In this document: positions 1 through 7,321 of the stretch, one piece after another
Layout of the letters: every line of letters starts with the position of its first letter
Numbering within the stretch: position 1 is the first letter of the stretch
Source of the DNA: an uncultured Micrococcales bacterium
Lineage (GTDB): Bacteria > Actinomycetota > Actinomycetes > S36-B12 > UBA10799
DNA: 14,418 nt
NCBI GenBank assembly: GCA_937952095.1
Contig: CALFYG010000232.1
Coordinates: 1 to 14,418, forward strand
Direction of reading: 5' to 3'
Position numbers and translations under genes: made by a program
The notes under the pieces: model-generated
Databases searched by the model: none
What the model was told of the DNA's origin: nothing
The model's input: only the letters and a program-made list of their open reading frames with translations

Positions 1-723
1 CCGGGCGACCAGGACATCGACGTTGGTGAGCGCGTACAGCGCGATCAGGGAGTGCGTTGCGTGACCCACTTCTCCGAGGAACTGACCGGGCTTGCTGGGG
101 TCTTGTTCGTAGCTTCGGAACCTACGAACGAAGGGGATTCCCGCCGCAGCACCGACCGCCGCGCCGATCGCCGAACCCATGACGGCTGCGAAAGCGCTTT
201 GATAAAGCACGGCTCCCGCGATCCCGAACGCTGCACGGCATCCGGCGGAGACGGCATACAGAACCGCTAGCCGACCGTGCATCTGGGCGCCCTGCAGGAG
301 TCCCAATTGGCGGAAGGTGATGGCCAGTGGCACCAGTGTCGCCGCCGTCAGGAGGAGTGGCCACCATGTGTCGAATTGGAGGAGGTGTGCCAACAACGGC
401 GTCAGCAGCACCACGACGAGCATCGCGATCCCGCCGACTTGGACACCGATCCAGCGGCTGACGGTTTCGTGGCTCCCGCCCGCGGCGACGTGACGGGCTA
501 CCACCACTTGAAGGGCCAGGGCCGTGGTGCTCGCGATAAGCAGGATCACCGAGAGGGCGCCGAAAGCTCCGTACTCGGTCGGGCCAAGCGAACGGGCGGA
601 CACGAGCATGAGCAACCAGGCGGCGGCTTGCGCCAGCATCATCCCGATGGCCACTATCGCGACGCTCTTGAGCGCACCGAAGTTCGACACCACGGCGCGA
701 TCCCGCGTCACTTTGGTCGACAA
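1..723 (-). CDS. Polysaccharide flippase / oligosaccharide exporter (Wzx/MATE-like), C-terminus missing
   Basis: The reading frame is open from a TTG at 723 to the left edge, giving 241 residues. It lacks a stop in the window, so the C-terminal half lies outside. The protein is strongly hydrophobic: after a short polar N-terminus it has alternating membrane segments, with the pattern ARSLGPTEYGAFGALSVI near residues 43-60, typical of the first helices of polysaccharide-biosynthesis exporters (Wzx/RfbX, MOP superfamily). It ends in ALYALTNVDVLVAR, a familiar mid-protein motif of actinobacterial members. Such proteins flip lipid-linked glycans across the membrane. Start: an in-frame TGA lies only five codons upstream, and GGAGG sits 4 nt before TTG 723; GTG 711 is an alternative. 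It lies 84 nt downstream of the acyltransferase on the same strand, probably one operon. The family is fairly sure; the substrate is unknown. Confidence 0.85.
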   Translation of the reverse strand, partial: MSTKVTRDRAVVSNFGALKSVAIVAIGMMLAQAAAWLLMLVSARSLGPTEYGAFGALSVILLIASTTALALQVVVARHVAAGGSHETVSRWIGVQVGGIAMLVVVLLTPLLAHLLQFDTWWPLLLTAATLVPLAITFRQLGLLQGAQMHGRLAVLYAVSAGCRAAFGIAGAVLYQSAFAAVMGSAIGAAVGAAAGIPFVRRFRSYEQDPSKPGQFLGEVGHATHSLIALYALTNVDVLVAR

Positions 724-807
724 GGGCCCTCCGCCTCACGAGTACTGCAGGTTTCAGCGTACGCGGTGCTGACGGCTGGCCGGCGTACCCACCCGGCGGT
801 CAGAGCC

Positions 808-1926
808 TTAGGGGGCGGAGGACCGCCCTTCGAGTTGGGTCGCTTGCTGGATCGCCTTGCGTGTCGAATCCGCCATGAGGGGTTCGATGAAGCGATAACT
901 GAGATAGGAGATCGCCAGCATGACAAGGATCACCCCCAGATAGCCCGCGATTCCGGGATCGATCCTATAGCGGCTCAGCGCCAGATTCGCCACCATAAAG
1001 AACGGAATGTGGACCAGATACACCGAGTACGAGATCTCCCCCATCCAGGCAACGGCACCTCGGTCCCACCGCGTGACACCCAGAGAACCGTCGGGCAGCG
1101 CGAGCCCCATCAGCACCAGGTATCCCCCAATCAGGCTCAGCGCTAGATAGGCGAGACCACTGAAGTCTGGCAGAGCCTGCGGCAGGGCTGCCATCGCAAT
1201 TGCGGCGAACCACAGCACAGCGACGGCCATCCACCTGCGTTGAGGAAGGACCGGAGCGGTGAAACGTCGCCAGTCGGTGACCGACGTGATCTTCCAGACG
1301 AGCAGACCCACGAGTAGCCCGTCGTAACGGAACAACCAGGCCACATCTCCCCCGAACCGCCATACCACGGACAAGGCAAGAAGGCCGATGACGAACGGCC
1401 AAAACCAGCGTCTCAATCCGAACCAGGCGAGGGGCAACAGAATGTAGAACTGGGCTTCGACACTCAGCGACCAGTAGTAGCCGAGGATGTCTGGGGCGCT
1501 GGCCTGCTCGAAGTTTCGCAGGAAAGTCAGCGAGGTGAAGAACTTCCAGAAAGCGTCACGCTGGTCGAGGAATCCGGCACGACCCGCCAAGGTAAGTCCC
1601 AGGACGAATGTGACGACAGCCCAGAAGAATGCAGCTGGGATCAACCGGCTGAATCGGCGACGATAGAAGATCGACGTCTCGAGCAATGGCCACTGGGCAT
1701 CAGCGCGCGCCAAGAAGATCCTGCCCATGAGGTACCCGGAGAGCACGAAGAAGAGATCCACGCCCACAGGGGGATGTACCCATGTGAGGAGTTTGTCCCA
1801 GTAGAGCGCGTCCCCCGGCAGTAGGAGGGCACGCACATGCACAACCAGCACGAGCAGAATCGCGATCCCTCGGATCACCTGCAGATTCTGGTTCTTACCC
1901 CCTTTGGACACCCACGTACCCCTCAT
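808..1926 (-). CDS. Acyltransferase family 3 membrane protein (OafA/YrhL-like)
   Basis: About 372 residues with roughly ten hydrophobic segments. The N-terminus has the acyltransferase-3 hallmark: NLQVIRGIAILLVLVVHV, with the conserved histidine near residue 30, then GVDLFFVLSGYLMG, the G-[VA]-D-FFVLSG-[YF] motif. The C-terminal part has SYSVYLVHIPFF, also typical. Family members transfer acetyl or other acyl groups from the cytoplasm to sugars or lipids in the membrane, so this probably decorates the glycan made by the locus. Start: ATG 1926 is used. GTG 1911 is a serious alternative, having GAGG 9 nt upstream, while TTG 1971 would add an atypical leader. It heads the minus-strand pair with the flippase. 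A hand count of 1441-1500 gives about 57% GC, against 65% at 4621-4680, hinting that this flank has a different history. The exact acyl donor and acceptor cannot be told. Confidence 0.9.
   Translation of the reverse strand: MRGTWVSKGGKNQNLQVIRGIAILLVLVVHVRALLLPGDALYWDKLLTWVHPPVGVDLFFVLSGYLMGRIFLARADAQWPLLETSIFYRRRFSRLIPAAFFWAVVTFVLGLTLAGRAGFLDQRDAFWKFFTSLTFLRNFEQASAPDILGYYWSLSVEAQFYILLPLAWFGLRRWFWPFVIGLLALSVVWRFGGDVAWLFRYDGLLVGLLVWKITSVTDWRRFTAPVLPQRRWMAVAVLWFAAIAMAALPQALPDFSGLAYLALSLIGGYLVLMGLALPDGSLGVTRWDRGAVAWMGEISYSVYLVHIPFFMVANLALSRYRIDPGIAGYLGVILVMLAISYLSYRFIEPLMADSTRKAIQQATQLEGRSSAP
811..826 (-). other. Small GC hairpin at the acyltransferase stop
   Basis: Read on the minus strand, GGGCGG-TCCT-CCGCCC forms a 6-bp stem with a 4-base loop just before the TAA stop. 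No T-run follows, so it does not meet the criteria for an intrinsic terminator. It may be a chance feature of GC-rich DNA or a minor attenuator before the flippase gene. Confidence 0.25.
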
Positions 1927-2127
1927 CGGATCGCCGACGTCTAACTCGTACAACCTGCACGTCTCGCTCAATATGCGTGATCACAGGCGACTCCTCGATG
2001 ACTGGGCGGTTCCACCGTTGTCGAACCTACCTGAGAGCGTCGCTCCCATCGGTCGCAGACTCGACAGACCACCCCCACCACACCAACCCCTATAGGCTGA
2101 CAGCACCCACGATCAAAGGACTTCCCC
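1927..2127. promoter_or_regulatory. Divergent intergenic region between acyltransferase and ubiA-type gene
   Basis: These 201 bases separate two divergent transcription units and must carry promoters for both, an inference from gene layout. TAGGCT at 2093-2098 fits the loose actinobacterial -10 pattern TAnnnT for the plus-strand operon, but no good -35 lies at the usual distance. No convincing minus-strand promoter could be picked by eye. The Shine-Dalgarno for the plus gene is AAAGGA at 2115-2120. Confidence 0.4.
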
Positions 2128-3066
2128 GTGACTGCTGCGACTGGTTCCGACGGCGCCGGACAGGCCGTCAGGATGAGTGTGCCCCGGGGAATCCTGCGGA
2201 CCGCCCGGCCCAAGCAGTGGGTCAAGAATGTCCTCGTATTCGTCGGCCCAATCGCTTCCGGCCTACTTTTCGAGCCCGGTGTTTTCGGTCGATCGCTGAT
2301 CACTTTCGTCGCCTTCACGCTAATGGCCTCCGGCGTCTACTTCCTCAATGACGCTCGCGACGTCTCCGAGGACCGACACCATCCAACCAAGCGCAACAGG
2401 CCCATAGCAGCAGGTGTCATATCGGTACCTATGGGTTATGCCCTAGCTCTCGTGGGAATCGCCGCTGGCTTGGCGCTGATGGCGACCCTCAACGGGAACG
2501 TACTGGCCATGGGCGTCATTTACATCGCGATCAACGTCGGCTACTCACTCGGCTTGAAGAACGTGCCGATCGTCGATCTGTTGATCGTGGCAGGCGGGTT
2601 CATGTTGCGGGCCCTCGCCGGCGTCTTCGCAGTTCCGGCTGCACCGAGCGTGTGGTTCAACCTGCTCACCCTGTTCGGTTCCTTGCTGCTGGTGTCGGGC
2701 AAGCGGTCGGGAGAGCGGGCCGAGGTCGGGACGGACGGCTCCACTCGACGAGTTCAGACGCGATACACCGACTCCTACCTGCAATTCGTGCGCGAGTTCT
2801 CAGCAGCAGGCCTGCTCATGGCGTACGGGCTGATGGCCTACCAGAAGTCCGAGGTGGCCAACGGCGCTGCCGAGGTCGCCCTGCAGGTGTCGATCATCCC
2901 TTTCCTGGCGACGATCATGTTGCTCGTTCAGCGGATGGACTCCGGCGGCGGGGGCACCCCTGAGGATCTCGTGCTGCACGACCACGCCATCCAGGCCGCA
3001 GGAGCGATCTGGGCCATCACTTTCTGCCTGGGCGTGTACTTGGGCTCGGGTGCGGTGGGTGTGTGA
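2128..3066 (+). CDS. Decaprenyl-phosphate phosphoribosyltransferase (UbiA family, Rv3806c-like)
   Basis: 312 residues, an integral membrane prenyltransferase-fold enzyme with about nine hydrophobic segments. The N-terminal TARPKQWVKNVLVF (25-38) is characteristic of the Rv3806c group rather than quinone or heme UbiA enzymes. The first catalytic motif is NDARDVSED (74-82), the NDxxDxxxD that binds Mg-diphosphate, followed by HPTKRNRPIAAG. The second conserved region is YSLGLKNVPIVD (138-149). In mycobacteria the enzyme transfers 5-phosphoribose from PRPP to decaprenyl phosphate, the first step to decaprenyl-phospho-arabinose, the arabinan donor. Start: GTG 2128 with AAAGGA 7 nt upstream; ATG 2173 is possible and would still keep the conserved core. 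It leads a five-gene overlapping operon of redox enzymes, suggesting they act on the same lipid-linked sugar. The family is sure; the product of the whole pathway here is inference. Confidence 0.93.
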   Translation: MTAATGSDGAGQAVRMSVPRGILRTARPKQWVKNVLVFVGPIASGLLFEPGVFGRSLITFVAFTLMASGVYFLNDARDVSEDRHHPTKRNRPIAAGVISVPMGYALALVGIAAGLALMATLNGNVLAMGVIYIAINVGYSLGLKNVPIVDLLIVAGGFMLRALAGVFAVPAAPSVWFNLLTLFGSLLLVSGKRSGERAEVGTDGSTRRVQTRYTDSYLQFVREFSAAGLLMAYGLMAYQKSEVANGAAEVALQVSIIPFLATIMLLVQRMDSGGGGTPEDLVLHDHAIQAAGAIWAITFCLGVYLGSGAVGV

Positions 3067-3341
3067 TGTCCCGCGGTCTGGTTCCCGAACTCGTCGCGCA
3101 GTGGCTCCCCCGCTTGGGCGGACACCCTGAGGATGTGGACTGGGTGTCGGCACAGGTGCAGAAGCACATGGCCGCGCTGCCGGACCCGGTCCGGCTGAGC
3201 GTCGGTGCCCTCGGGCGGTCGTTGGACCTGCTCCCGGGCACCCGTTGGCTGGGACGACTGCCCGGAGGCGGGGAGTATGTGCGTCTGGTGAACACCTTGA
3301 CCACGGTCGTCTACCTCAATGGACAGGGCGAGGACGCGTGA
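3066..3341 (+). CDS. Small conserved-context protein, possible accessory subunit of the GMC oxidoreductase
   Basis: 91 residues, soluble and without a signal peptide or membrane helix. The start ATG 3066 overlaps the TGA of the upstream gene by one base (TGATG); GTG 3063 is an alternative. Its own TGA overlaps the GTG of the oxidoreductase, so it sits translationally coupled between the transferase and the flavoenzyme. I do not recognise it with certainty. The C-terminal half, with LPDPVR, a leucine-rich helix, LPGGGEYVRLVNTLTTVVYLNG, faintly resembles the end of the small helical domain (gluconate 2-dehydrogenase subunit 3 type) that precedes or partners GMC dehydrogenases. Gene position fits an accessory subunit or maturation factor. 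This role is inference from context and weak similarity; the gene itself is well supported by its exact overlaps on both sides. Confidence 0.7.
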   Translation: MSRGLVPELVAQWLPRLGGHPEDVDWVSAQVQKHMAALPDPVRLSVGALGRSLDLLPGTRWLGRLPGGGEYVRLVNTLTTVVYLNGQGEDA

Positions 3342-4774
3342 GAACCGAGGTCCTGGTGGTCGGCTCCGGGGCAGGTGGGGCCACCACAGCGGCGGTCCTC
3401 GCCGCGGCGGGTGTCGATGTCCTGATCGTCGAGGAGGGCCCAGAAGTCGCCCCAGGCTCACTGACACCGTTCAGCATCGACCAGATGCGTCAGCAGTACC
3501 GCAACATGGGTGAACTGATTGCGCTCGGGCTCCCCTCCGTGACCTTTGCGGAGGGGCGCTGTGTCGGGGGTTCCACGGAGGTCAACTCCGGGCTCTACCA
3601 CCGTCCCCACGACATGACTCTGGAACGGTGGGCCCGAGGGTGGGATGTGAAGGACCTGGCGGCGGGTTCGCTGCTCGAGTTCTCCGAGCCGATCGAACGG
3701 AACCTGACCGTCTCGACGTTTCCTTCGGGTCCACCGCCGGCCTCGCGCCTGCTCCAGGAAGGGGCCGCCAGGCTCCAGTGGCATGCGCAGGAAATCCCGC
3801 GTTGGTTCCGGTTCGACTCTCCCATCACCGGAGTTCGACAGTCCATGAGTCTGACCTACCTCAGGCAGGCACGTCGGCATGGAGCGACTCTGTGGTCCGA
3901 CACATGGGTCGAGCGGTTCATCGTGGAAAAGGGCCGCGCTATCGCCGCGTTGGTGCTCAGGGGGGACGGCACCCGGGACCGGATCGACTTCGACAGTGTC
4001 TTCGTGTGCGGCGGGGCGGTTCAGTCTGCGGCGCTGCTTCAGCGCAGCGGGATCAGACGGCACGTGGGCAAGACGCTCACGATGCACCCGACGGTCAAAG
4101 CCGTGGCCCACACCGCCGCACCTATCAACGACCCCACCGACGTCCCCGTCGTGCAGGTGCGTGAGTTCTACCCCCACATGTCCATCGGAGGGTCCGCCAC
4201 CAACCTTCCGTTACTGGGCATGGCGTTGATGCGGACTCGTCGGCGTCTGGACGATCTGGCTGGTCTGCTGCCGCACATGCCCATCTACTACGCCGCGATC
4301 CGCACCCAGGGCCTCGGCCGCGTCACAGCGCTTCCGAGAATGCGGGATCCGCTCGTGACGTACCGGATCACGGGGCAGGACATCGCTCGCCTGCGCTCCG
4401 CCATGGGCCGCCTGCTCGAAGTGCTCCTGGCTGCCGACACGATCGAGGTGATCCCCTCCGCCTTGCATGCCGATCCGATCACGTCGGCGGCCCAGATCCC
4501 CGAGCAGGTCGCCAAAGTGACGCGTCGTACAGCAGACCTCATGACTGTCCACGTCTGCTCATCGGTTCCCATGGGCGAGGATCGCAGCAAGTGTGCGGTC
4601 GACTCCTACGGCCGCAGCCACGAAGTCGCCGGCGTCCTGGTGAATGACGCCTCGATCCTCAACGACGCCCCCGGCATCAATCCGCAGGGCACCGTGATGG
4701 CTCTCGCCACCCGCAATGCCGAACGTTTCCTGCTCGACCATGGGCAGACACCTGCTGCTCGGGAGTTCTCATGA
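3338..4774 (+). CDS. GMC-family FAD-dependent oxidoreductase
   Basis: 478 residues. It begins directly with the Rossmann dinucleotide-binding motif VLVVGSGAGGATTAAVLA (5-22) ending in an acidic residue (VLIVEEGP). The GMC signature follows as GRCVGGSTEVNSGLYHRP. The C-terminal GMC domain has HVCSSVPMG with His405, then GVLVNDASILNDAPGINPQGT with Asn448; His plus His/Asn is the usual catalytic pair. GMC enzymes oxidise alcohols, often sugars, to carbonyls with bound FAD. Start: GTG 3338 overlaps the upstream TGA (GTGA), with GCGAGGA just before. The frame extends back to 3245, but that part is not GMC-like and lies over the small gene. Context suggests oxidation of a polyprenyl-phospho-sugar, the role of the unrelated DprE1 in mycobacteria. 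The enzyme class is sure; the substrate is inferred. Confidence 0.93.
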   Translation: MRTEVLVVGSGAGGATTAAVLAAAGVDVLIVEEGPEVAPGSLTPFSIDQMRQQYRNMGELIALGLPSVTFAEGRCVGGSTEVNSGLYHRPHDMTLERWARGWDVKDLAAGSLLEFSEPIERNLTVSTFPSGPPPASRLLQEGAARLQWHAQEIPRWFRFDSPITGVRQSMSLTYLRQARRHGATLWSDTWVERFIVEKGRAIAALVLRGDGTRDRIDFDSVFVCGGAVQSAALLQRSGIRRHVGKTLTMHPTVKAVAHTAAPINDPTDVPVVQVREFYPHMSIGGSATNLPLLGMALMRTRRRLDDLAGLLPHMPIYYAAIRTQGLGRVTALPRMRDPLVTYRITGQDIARLRSAMGRLLEVLLAADTIEVIPSALHADPITSAAQIPEQVAKVTRRTADLMTVHVCSSVPMGEDRSKCAVDSYGRSHEVAGVLVNDASILNDAPGINPQGTVMALATRNAERFLLDHGQTPAAREFS

Positions 4775-5799
4775 CGACTGGACTCGTGGTGACCGGAGGC
4801 GGTGGCTGGTTCGGCCGCAGTTTCCTGGCCAGTCTTGCCGAGACACCGCTCGGGCTGCCGATCGATGAGGTACGAGTCCTCGTCCACCACCCGACCGACG
4901 TCCCGCTGGTCCAGCAGAGTCTGCGCGCCGCCAAGATCTACGTCGGCGATGTGCGCTCAGACTCCGACGTCGCAGAACTCTACGAGGGTCTCGACACCAC
5001 ACATCTTGTGCACTCAGCGGCCGTGATCCACCCCGGCTCGGTGGCGGACTTCTTCTCCATCAACGCCGGCGGGACCGAGCGCATCGTCCGCGGTGCCCTC
5101 CAGCGGGGGCTACAGCGGATGGTGCACGTGTCCAGCAACTCCCCCATCGGTACCAACCCCAGCCCCGACGAGGTCTTCCGGGACAACGAGCCATACAACC
5201 CCTACTACGGCTACGGCGCATCGAAGATGCAGGCCGAGGTGATCGTCAAGGATCTACTGACCGCCGCCGCCGTGCCGGGGACCATTGTCCGGCCACCGTG
5301 GTTCTACGGGCCCTACCAGCCTGAGCGTCAGGCGCGGTTCCTCAAGACCGTGCGGCTGGGCACGTTCCCGCTGGTCGGCAAAGGGCTGAACCGCCGGTCC
5401 ATGGTCTACACCGAACATCTCGCACTCGGCGTCCGCCTGGCGGCCACCACGGACCGGCCTGGCATCGGTACGTACTGGATCGCGGACTCGCAGCCCTACT
5501 CCATGCTGGAGATCCTGGACGCCGTGCGGGCGGCCGCCCGCGCCGAGGGTCTGGAGGTCGTCGACAAGGTGCTGCGGTTGCCCAACGCCGCCGGCGTGAT
5601 GGCTGAGAAGGTGGACGCTGCCCTGCAGAAGCGTGGAAAGTACCAGCAGGAGATCCACGTGGCGGGAGAGCTGAACAAGAACATCGCCTGTTCGATCGCC
5701 GGGGCCAGGCGGGACCTCGGGTACGACCCGCAGATCTCGCTCGTGGAAGGAATGCGTCGCAGTTACCGCTACGGCCTCGAGAACGGGCAGGACGTCTGA
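4771..5799 (+). CDS. NAD(P)-dependent epimerase/dehydratase (extended SDR) 1
   Basis: 342 residues. The N-terminal Rossmann motif is TGGGGWFG (8-15), the GxxGxxG of extended SDRs. The active site shows SS (121-122) and YGASK (Tyr148, Lys152). PPWFYGPYQPERQ near 195-207 is a common extended-SDR substrate-site stretch. Family members epimerise, dehydrate or reduce sugars, or act as 3-beta-hydroxysteroid-like dehydrogenases. The ATG at 4771 overlaps the oxidoreductase TGA (ATGA), arguing for coupled synthesis. Following an alcohol oxidase-type gene, a ketone reductase is the natural partner, analogous to DprE2 (also an SDR, but a short one) reducing the keto intermediate. This is a hypothesis, since the family alone does not reveal the reaction. 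Confidence 0.9.
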   Translation: MTTGLVVTGGGGWFGRSFLASLAETPLGLPIDEVRVLVHHPTDVPLVQQSLRAAKIYVGDVRSDSDVAELYEGLDTTHLVHSAAVIHPGSVADFFSINAGGTERIVRGALQRGLQRMVHVSSNSPIGTNPSPDEVFRDNEPYNPYYGYGASKMQAEVIVKDLLTAAAVPGTIVRPPWFYGPYQPERQARFLKTVRLGTFPLVGKGLNRRSMVYTEHLALGVRLAATTDRPGIGTYWIADSQPYSMLEILDAVRAAARAEGLEVVDKVLRLPNAAGVMAEKVDAALQKRGKYQQEIHVAGELNKNIACSIAGARRDLGYDPQISLVEGMRRSYRYGLENGQDV

Positions 5800-6845
5800 T
5801 GCGCACGCTGGTCACTGGCGGATCCGGCTTCTTCGGAACACTGCTGTGCGAACAGTTGGCGTCGACGGGGCACGCGGTCACCAACCTCGACATCAGCCGA
5901 CCGGAGGATGCCGTCCCCGGCGTGACGTTCCTCGAGGCAGACATCCGGGACGTGCGTCTGGTGCAGCAGGCCTGCGCCGACACGGACGTGGTCTTCCACA
6001 ACGTGGCGCAGGTCCCCCTGGCCAAGGATCCGGAGCTCTTCGAGTCGGTCAACTCCTTCGGCACTGCCAACCTGTTGCGTGCCTGCGAGCGCGCCGGGGT
6101 GCGGAAGGTCGTCTACACCTCCTCCTCGGCCGTGTTCGGCATCCCCGAAGCCAACCCGGTCACTGAGACGACTCCGCCCCGACCGGTCGAGGCGTACGGC
6201 AAGGCGAAACTGGACGGCGAGTTGTTGTGTCAGGCGGCGATCACTCGCGGTCTCGACGTGTCGATCGTGCGGCCTCGGACGATCCTCGGACACGGCCGGC
6301 TCGGCATCTTCGGGTTGCTCTTCGACTGGGTCGCCGACGGGGTGGACGTCTTCGTGTTCGACGGCGGACACAACCGGTACCAGTTCGTCCACGCCGCCGA
6401 CCTTGCCAACGCGTGCATCCTGGCTGGCGAGCGGCCCGGCCCCGAGATCTACAACATCGGTACCCCCGACTTCGGCACCATGGGGGAGCTGATGCAGGCC
6501 CTATGCGATCACGCAGGCACGGGAGCGGGAGTGCGGTCCATCCCGAGCAAGGCGGCCGCGCCGGTGATGAAGGGCTTGTCACGTGTGGGGCTGGCACCGT
6601 TCGCCGACTACCACTGGCTGATGTACGCACGTGAGCTGTGGTTCGACACCACGAAGGCCGAGACCGAGTTGGGCTGGAAGGCGCAGTACTCGAACAGCGA
6701 GATGATCTGCGAGTCCTACGACTGGTTCCTGGCGAACCGGGCGTCACTGTCCACACACGGAGTCAGCCACCACACGTCGACGGTGAAACAGGGCGTGCTG
6801 TCGGTGGGCAAGAAACTCATCGGCGCGTTGCCGGTCAAGGCCTAG
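5799..6845 (+). CDS. NAD-dependent epimerase/dehydratase (extended SDR) 2
   Basis: 348 residues, a second extended SDR only distantly like its neighbour. It has TGGSGFFG (6-13), an aspartate after strand two (NLDIS, Asp31) suggesting NAD rather than NADP, TSSS (107-110) and the active-site YGKAK (Tyr133, Lys137). VRPRTILGHGRLGIFG and the C-terminal ELGWKAQYS are typical of UDP-sugar epimerase-like and hydroxysteroid-dehydrogenase-like members. A tail of about 35 residues follows the usual fold end. The ATG overlaps the previous TGA by one base (TGATG). Its TAG stop shares the CTAG with the stop of the convergent GtrA gene. Two SDRs in one operon may serve successive steps or two sugars; the substrate is unknown. 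Confidence 0.9.
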   Translation: MRTLVTGGSGFFGTLLCEQLASTGHAVTNLDISRPEDAVPGVTFLEADIRDVRLVQQACADTDVVFHNVAQVPLAKDPELFESVNSFGTANLLRACERAGVRKVVYTSSSAVFGIPEANPVTETTPPRPVEAYGKAKLDGELLCQAAITRGLDVSIVRPRTILGHGRLGIFGLLFDWVADGVDVFVFDGGHNRYQFVHAADLANACILAGERPGPEIYNIGTPDFGTMGELMQALCDHAGTGAGVRSIPSKAAAPVMKGLSRVGLAPFADYHWLMYARELWFDTTKAETELGWKAQYSNSEMICESYDWFLANRASLSTHGVSHHTSTVKQGVLSVGKKLIGALPVKA

Positions 6846-7264
6846 AAGAAGACCCACCGCTTGTAGGCGAAGAACCTCACCACGGTGGCGACCGCGGTGG
6901 CCGCCGCCTTGATGATGTTGAGCCAGAGCCCGCTGGGTTCCCACAGTACTTCCGCCGCCACCACGACCACTTCGATGAACAGCACGGCGACCACGTTGAT
7001 CGCGGTGAACGTTCCGTAGGCGTGCCATAGGGACTTGATCTCCCGGTGGGCGAACGTCCACTTGTAGTTGCCCACGAAGGCCACGGACATCGACACCACG
7101 AGCGCGATTCCGTTGGCCAGCCAGACCGGCCAGCCGAGCAGGAGCAGTGCGTTGAACAGGGCGAAGTCGACAACGACGGCGAAGATCCCGACTGCGAGGA
7201 AGGGGCCGACCTCCTTGCGCAGAGGAGTCGGGACCTCCTCGTCGATGTCAGGGGTGGCGCTCAT
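6842..7264 (-). CDS. GtrA family small membrane protein
   Basis: 140 residues with four hydrophobic helices, the size and topology of GtrA/DPMS-like proteins. The first helix starts at RKEVGPFLAVGIFAVVVDFAL and the second carries the usual VSMSVAFVGNYKWTF (NYxWTF). The C-terminal helix ends in VVRFFAYKRWVFF, the RFxxxRxWVF pattern. GtrA proteins are thought to help translocate polyprenyl-phospho-sugars or anchor glycan enzymes; the mycobacterial homologue Rv3789 lies beside dprE1. Start: ATG 7264 was chosen with a weak GGGAA upstream; TTG 7282 has no ribosome site. It follows the ABC ATPase by 39 bases on the same strand, so probably ends that operon. A role handling the polyprenyl-phospho-sugar made by the facing operon is inferred. 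Confidence 0.92.
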   Translation of the reverse strand: MSATPDIDEEVPTPLRKEVGPFLAVGIFAVVVDFALFNALLLLGWPVWLANGIALVVSMSVAFVGNYKWTFAHREIKSLWHAYGTFTAINVVAVLFIEVVVVAAEVLWEPSGLWLNIIKAAATAVATVVRFFAYKRWVFF

Positions 7265-7295
7265 CGTTCCCAGGGTAGCCAAGGAGCACGTCTGA

Positions 7296-7321
7296 ACAGC
7301 GCCTCACTGCTCGTGCGCTGT
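7296..7321 (-). other. Inverted repeat spanning the ABC ATPase stop
   Basis: ACAGCGC and GCGCTGT (7 bp, perfect) flank a 12-base loop containing the TGA of the ATPase gene. No T-run follows on the minus strand, so this is not a standard terminator. It could lower readthrough into gtrA or be a chance repeat. Confidence 0.25.

Noticed and set aside
811..826. Hairpin as an intrinsic terminator after the acyltransferase
   Set aside because: The stem is only 6 bp and no T-run follows; the downstream flippase on the same strand is probably co-transcribed.
277..1146. Long plus-strand open frame of 289 codons
   Set aside because: Its product is rich in His, Gln, Arg and Asp with no recognisable motif, and it lies opposite the flippase and acyltransferase, both of which show clear membrane segments and family motifs.
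1975..1986. TGATCA palindrome in the divergent region as an operator
   Set aside because: A single 6-bp palindrome with no repeat copy or extended symmetry is not enough to call a binding site.
3245..3337. N-terminal extension of the GMC oxidoreductase
   Set aside because: The frame is open, but the residues are unlike the family and lie over the small coupled gene; GTG 3338 starts directly at the Rossmann motif and forms a GTGA overlap.
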